Notes under the pieces: model-generated
The model's database searches: none
Told to the model about the DNA's origin: nothing
Seen by the model: the letters and a program-made list of their open reading frames with translations, nothing else
Shown: positions 62,251-64,000 of the stretch, in pieces
Layout of the letters: every line of letters begins with the position of its first letter
How positions within the stretch are numbered: position 1 is the first letter of the stretch
Program-made: the position numbers and the translations under genes
Assembly (NCBI GenBank): GCA_019634595.1
Contig: JAHCBC010000003.1
Span: forward strand, 372,001 to 436,000
Length of the DNA: 64,000 bases
From: Akkermansiaceae bacterium
GTDB lineage: Bacteria; Verrucomicrobiota; Verrucomicrobiia; Verrucomicrobiales; Akkermansiaceae
Direction: 5' to 3'

Positions 62251-62936
62251 CAGAATGGATTGATCGTTTCGGGGGAGGGGCTTCCACGTGGATCCAGAAC
62301 GAGATTCCCTTCCTCGATCCTCACCCGTGCCATCTTCTCCAGTCCATTGGAGATCTCATCCTTGAACTGGTCCTTCAACTCGGAAAACGACGGCATCACC
62401 AGCAGCAGCAGTCCCTGGGGCACCACCAGCTTTCCGAAGCGCCCGCCTTTCTTCAGGTTCGGAAAACTGTCCATATACGCACCACCATCGCGGTGGAGGG
62501 CGGTCGAAACGCCATCGGAAGATTCCGTCTGCTCGATCCTCAGGAACATGGAGACGGTGAACGGCCGGCCGAACGCGGAGCGCACCATCACCACCTCAGC
62601 GACATCCTGCTCCAGGCGGATGGCCACCCCTTCCAGCTTCACGCTGGCTCCCAGCACGCCGCCTTGTTTCATGGCCAGCGTGCCCGCCAGCCAGCGGTTC
62701 ATATCCTCCTCGGAAAGACGGAGGTCATAGCCTCTCTCCACCGCATTGTGGAGCGCCTGGCCGAGATCCCGCGGAGGGGTGCCGGAGATCCCACCATAGC
62801 CCTTCACATCCGACAGGTCCTGCGGTTGCGTCGCAAAATACAAAGCCACCGCCAGCCCTATGGCGATCAGGAACAGGAAAGATGAGAAGAGACGCGAGAA
62901 GCAGCCGCGGGACTTGGTATTCGATTCTTCGGCCAT
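62250..62936 (-). CDS. Single-pass membrane protein of unknown function
   Basis: 228 aa with an N-terminal membrane anchor (LFSSFLFLIAIGLAVALYF). The rest lies outside: LSEEDMNRWLAGTLAMKQGG, VKLEGVAIRLEQDVAEVVMVRSAFGRPFTVSMFL, PNLKKGGRFGKLVVPQGLLLLVMPSF. Reminiscent of small LEA-like or AsmA-like exported beta domains, but no family assigned. Coupled to the secreted protein at 60835. Confidence 0.6.
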   Translation of the reverse strand: MAEESNTKSRGCFSRLFSSFLFLIAIGLAVALYFATQPQDLSDVKGYGGISGTPPRDLGQALHNAVERGYDLRLSEEDMNRWLAGTLAMKQGGVLGASVKLEGVAIRLEQDVAEVVMVRSAFGRPFTVSMFLRIEQTESSDGVSTALHRDGGAYMDSFPNLKKGGRFGKLVVPQGLLLLVMPSFSELKDQFKDEISNGLEKMARVRIEEGNLVLDPRGSPSPETINPF

Positions 62937-62982
62937 GGGTTGGGGTTTTTCTGGAAAAGGCAGGAAAAGGAAAGCCGGAGAC

Positions 62983-63279
62983 TCACTCGCCGGATTTGGG
63001 AGCGGCGGGCGCCGGAGCAGGAGCGGACTCGGATTTCGCGGCAGGCGCCGGGGATGAGCCGCTGTCCGCTTTCGCGCCGGCTTGGTAGGAAGCGGAACGG
63101 TAGTCCGTCTGGTAGAAGCCGCCGCCTTTGAAAATCAGACCAGCACCGGTGCCGAGGAGGCGCTTCACCTTTCCGTCACACCCCTCCTGCGGGCAATCCT
63201 CCAGCTTGGCGTCCTTCATGCTTTGAAACACTTCGAAGGTGTGTCCGCATTTCCCGCATTGGTAATCGTAATTCGGCAT
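62983..63279 (-). CDS. FmdB-type zinc ribbon protein
   Basis: 98 aa from the ATG at 63279. N-terminal PNYDYQCGKCGHTFEVFQSM with CxxC, then DCPQEGCDGKVKRLLGTGAGLIFKGGGFYQTDY, the standard FmdB/CxxC-CxxxC ribbon followed by GGGFYxTDY. The C-terminus is a Ser/Ala/Pro-rich tail. Putative regulatory protein; exact role unknown. Longer in-frame starts upstream cross the divergent promoter and were rejected. Confidence 0.85.
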   Translation of the reverse strand: MPNYDYQCGKCGHTFEVFQSMKDAKLEDCPQEGCDGKVKRLLGTGAGLIFKGGGFYQTDYRSASYQAGAKADSGSSPAPAAKSESAPAPAPAAPKSGE

Positions 63280-63405
63280 AAATTGGAATAAGATCCTTAC
63301 CATTTCCCTCCCATGGCGCAACCCCGGCCTGAGCGGGCCGGGATGACTGTTCACTTGACCTAGCACCCCGTCCGGACCAAGGTCCGCGCGGAAAACCGAT
63401 CCGCC

Positions 63406-64000
63406 ATGAAGTTTCTCTCCTTGCTTTCCATTTCCTGTCTCGCCGCACTCGCCTTCACCTCCTGTGGTGGTGGTGCGCCTCCCGGTTCGGACTATATGGC
63501 CGGCATCGGCGGCTCCATCCACCGGCAGACTTCCGGCGGTCCCCACCACAAGCCGCCGGCCATCCCGGACGACATTTCCTACTGGGACGGTGACGGAGTC
63601 GTCGGCTCCCCGCTGGTCAAAATCAACCGCGCGCAGCAGAAGGCATTCTTCTACAAAGGCGGCCAGTTGGTCGGCGTTTCCAAGATTTCCAGTGGTGACG
63701 AGGACCACGGCACCCCTCCCGGCACCTACAAGATCACCGAAAAAAGCAAGGACCACCGCTCCTCCCTCTATGGCGTGTTCAAGGACGCCGCGGGCAACAC
63801 CATCGATGACGATGTGGACATCCGCCTGAAGAAGATCCCCGCCGGAGCGACCTTCGTCCGTGCGCCGATGCCGAATTTCATGCGCTTCAACGGCGGTGTC
63901 GGCATGCACACCGGCTACCTCCCCGGCTACGCGGCCTCCCACGGCTGCGTGCGGATGCCCCACCACATGTCCACCAAGTTCTTCGAGAACGTCCAGATGG
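63406..64000 (+). CDS. L,D-transpeptidase (YkuD) lipoprotein, cut by the window end
   Basis: 198 residues visible. Signal MKFLSLLSISCLAALAFTSC with lipobox AFTSC, so lipidated. YkuD domain: VKINRAQQKAFFYKGGQLVGVSKISSG, GTPPGTYKITEKSKDH, then the active site GMHTGYLPGYAASHGCVRMP (His, Ser-His-Gly-Cys). It cross-links peptidoglycan stems by 3-3 bonds or anchors proteins to the wall. The frame is open at base 64000. Divergent from the zinc-ribbon gene. Confidence 0.9.
   Translation, partial: MKFLSLLSISCLAALAFTSCGGGAPPGSDYMAGIGGSIHRQTSGGPHHKPPAIPDDISYWDGDGVVGSPLVKINRAQQKAFFYKGGQLVGVSKISSGDEDHGTPPGTYKITEKSKDHRSSLYGVFKDAAGNTIDDDVDIRLKKIPAGATFVRAPMPNFMRFNGGVGMHTGYLPGYAASHGCVRMPHHMSTKFFENVQM

Overview
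The window is GC-rich, densely packed bacterial chromosome. Protein types suggest a Verrucomicrobiota member, probably Verrucomicrobiales near Luteolibacter (inference): an ECF sigma/FecR pair with a discoidin tail, DUF5069, YdjY-domain and prenyltransferase-repeat secreted proteins, a monomeric isocitrate dehydrogenase, an SGNH hydrolase ending in a DGDG...NLVEY module, and many secreted proteins of unknown role. I saw no rRNA, tRNA, CRISPR array, prophage or transposase gene.

Layout. 0-9 kb: tail of an unknown CDS, RhlE-type helicase, orphan GspF-like protein, then a minus-strand unit of ECF sigma, FecR-type anti-sigma and FAD oxidoreductase, divergent from a GMC dehydrogenase with its Tat-exported small subunit. 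9.3-10.8 kb: a disturbed region with palindromes, an NTF2-like gene and a duplicated remnant of the small-subunit gene. 11-18 kb: a sugar kinase-MurQ fusion, MgtC, MATE, a CsbD/DUF3309/lipoprotein stress cluster and an AEC transporter. 18-24 kb: DUF5069, a UbiE-like methyltransferase, HAD and DEAD-box chain, DUF167 and monomeric Icd. 24.6-34.3 kb: esterase, SGNH hydrolase, RuvB, Fur, cupin, HolB, HisI and L19. 34.4-38.3 kb: secreted trio plus a YcaQ-like glycosylase. 38.4-40.3 kb: GNAT, an AbrB-VapC pair and a frameshifted phosphodiester glycosidase. 41-46.4 kb: purD-pyrR-membrane protein-pyrB-[RHH/PIN toxin-antitoxin]-pyrC. 46.5-54.9 kb: DUF1826-like protein, IlvD, ECF sigma/anti-sigma, metal-dependent hydrolase, large secreted protein and a pseudopilin. 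54.9-64 kb: pseudouridine synthase, DUF486, a TspO gene with an amber codon, partially duplicated small membrane genes, HemL, secreted proteins, FmdB-type zinc ribbon and an L,D-transpeptidase cut by the window end.

How genes work together. The clearest pathway is pyrimidine synthesis (PyrR, PyrB, PyrC) behind PurD, with a toxin-antitoxin pair carrying its own promoter and palindrome between pyrB and pyrC. The kinase-MurQ fusion would turn a cell-wall amino sugar into a glycolytic precursor on one polypeptide. Two ECF sigma/anti-sigma pairs point to envelope or extracellular signalling.

The most unusual feature is the number and variety of intergenic inverted repeats: about fifteen elements in several unrelated families. 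They include three copies of a 168-171 bp element whose arms are themselves hairpins. They lie between genes in all orientations, and no mobilising enzyme is visible here. Two genes look broken (TspO by an in-frame TAG, the phosphodiester glycosidase by one missing base), and two places show recent duplication or gene conversion.
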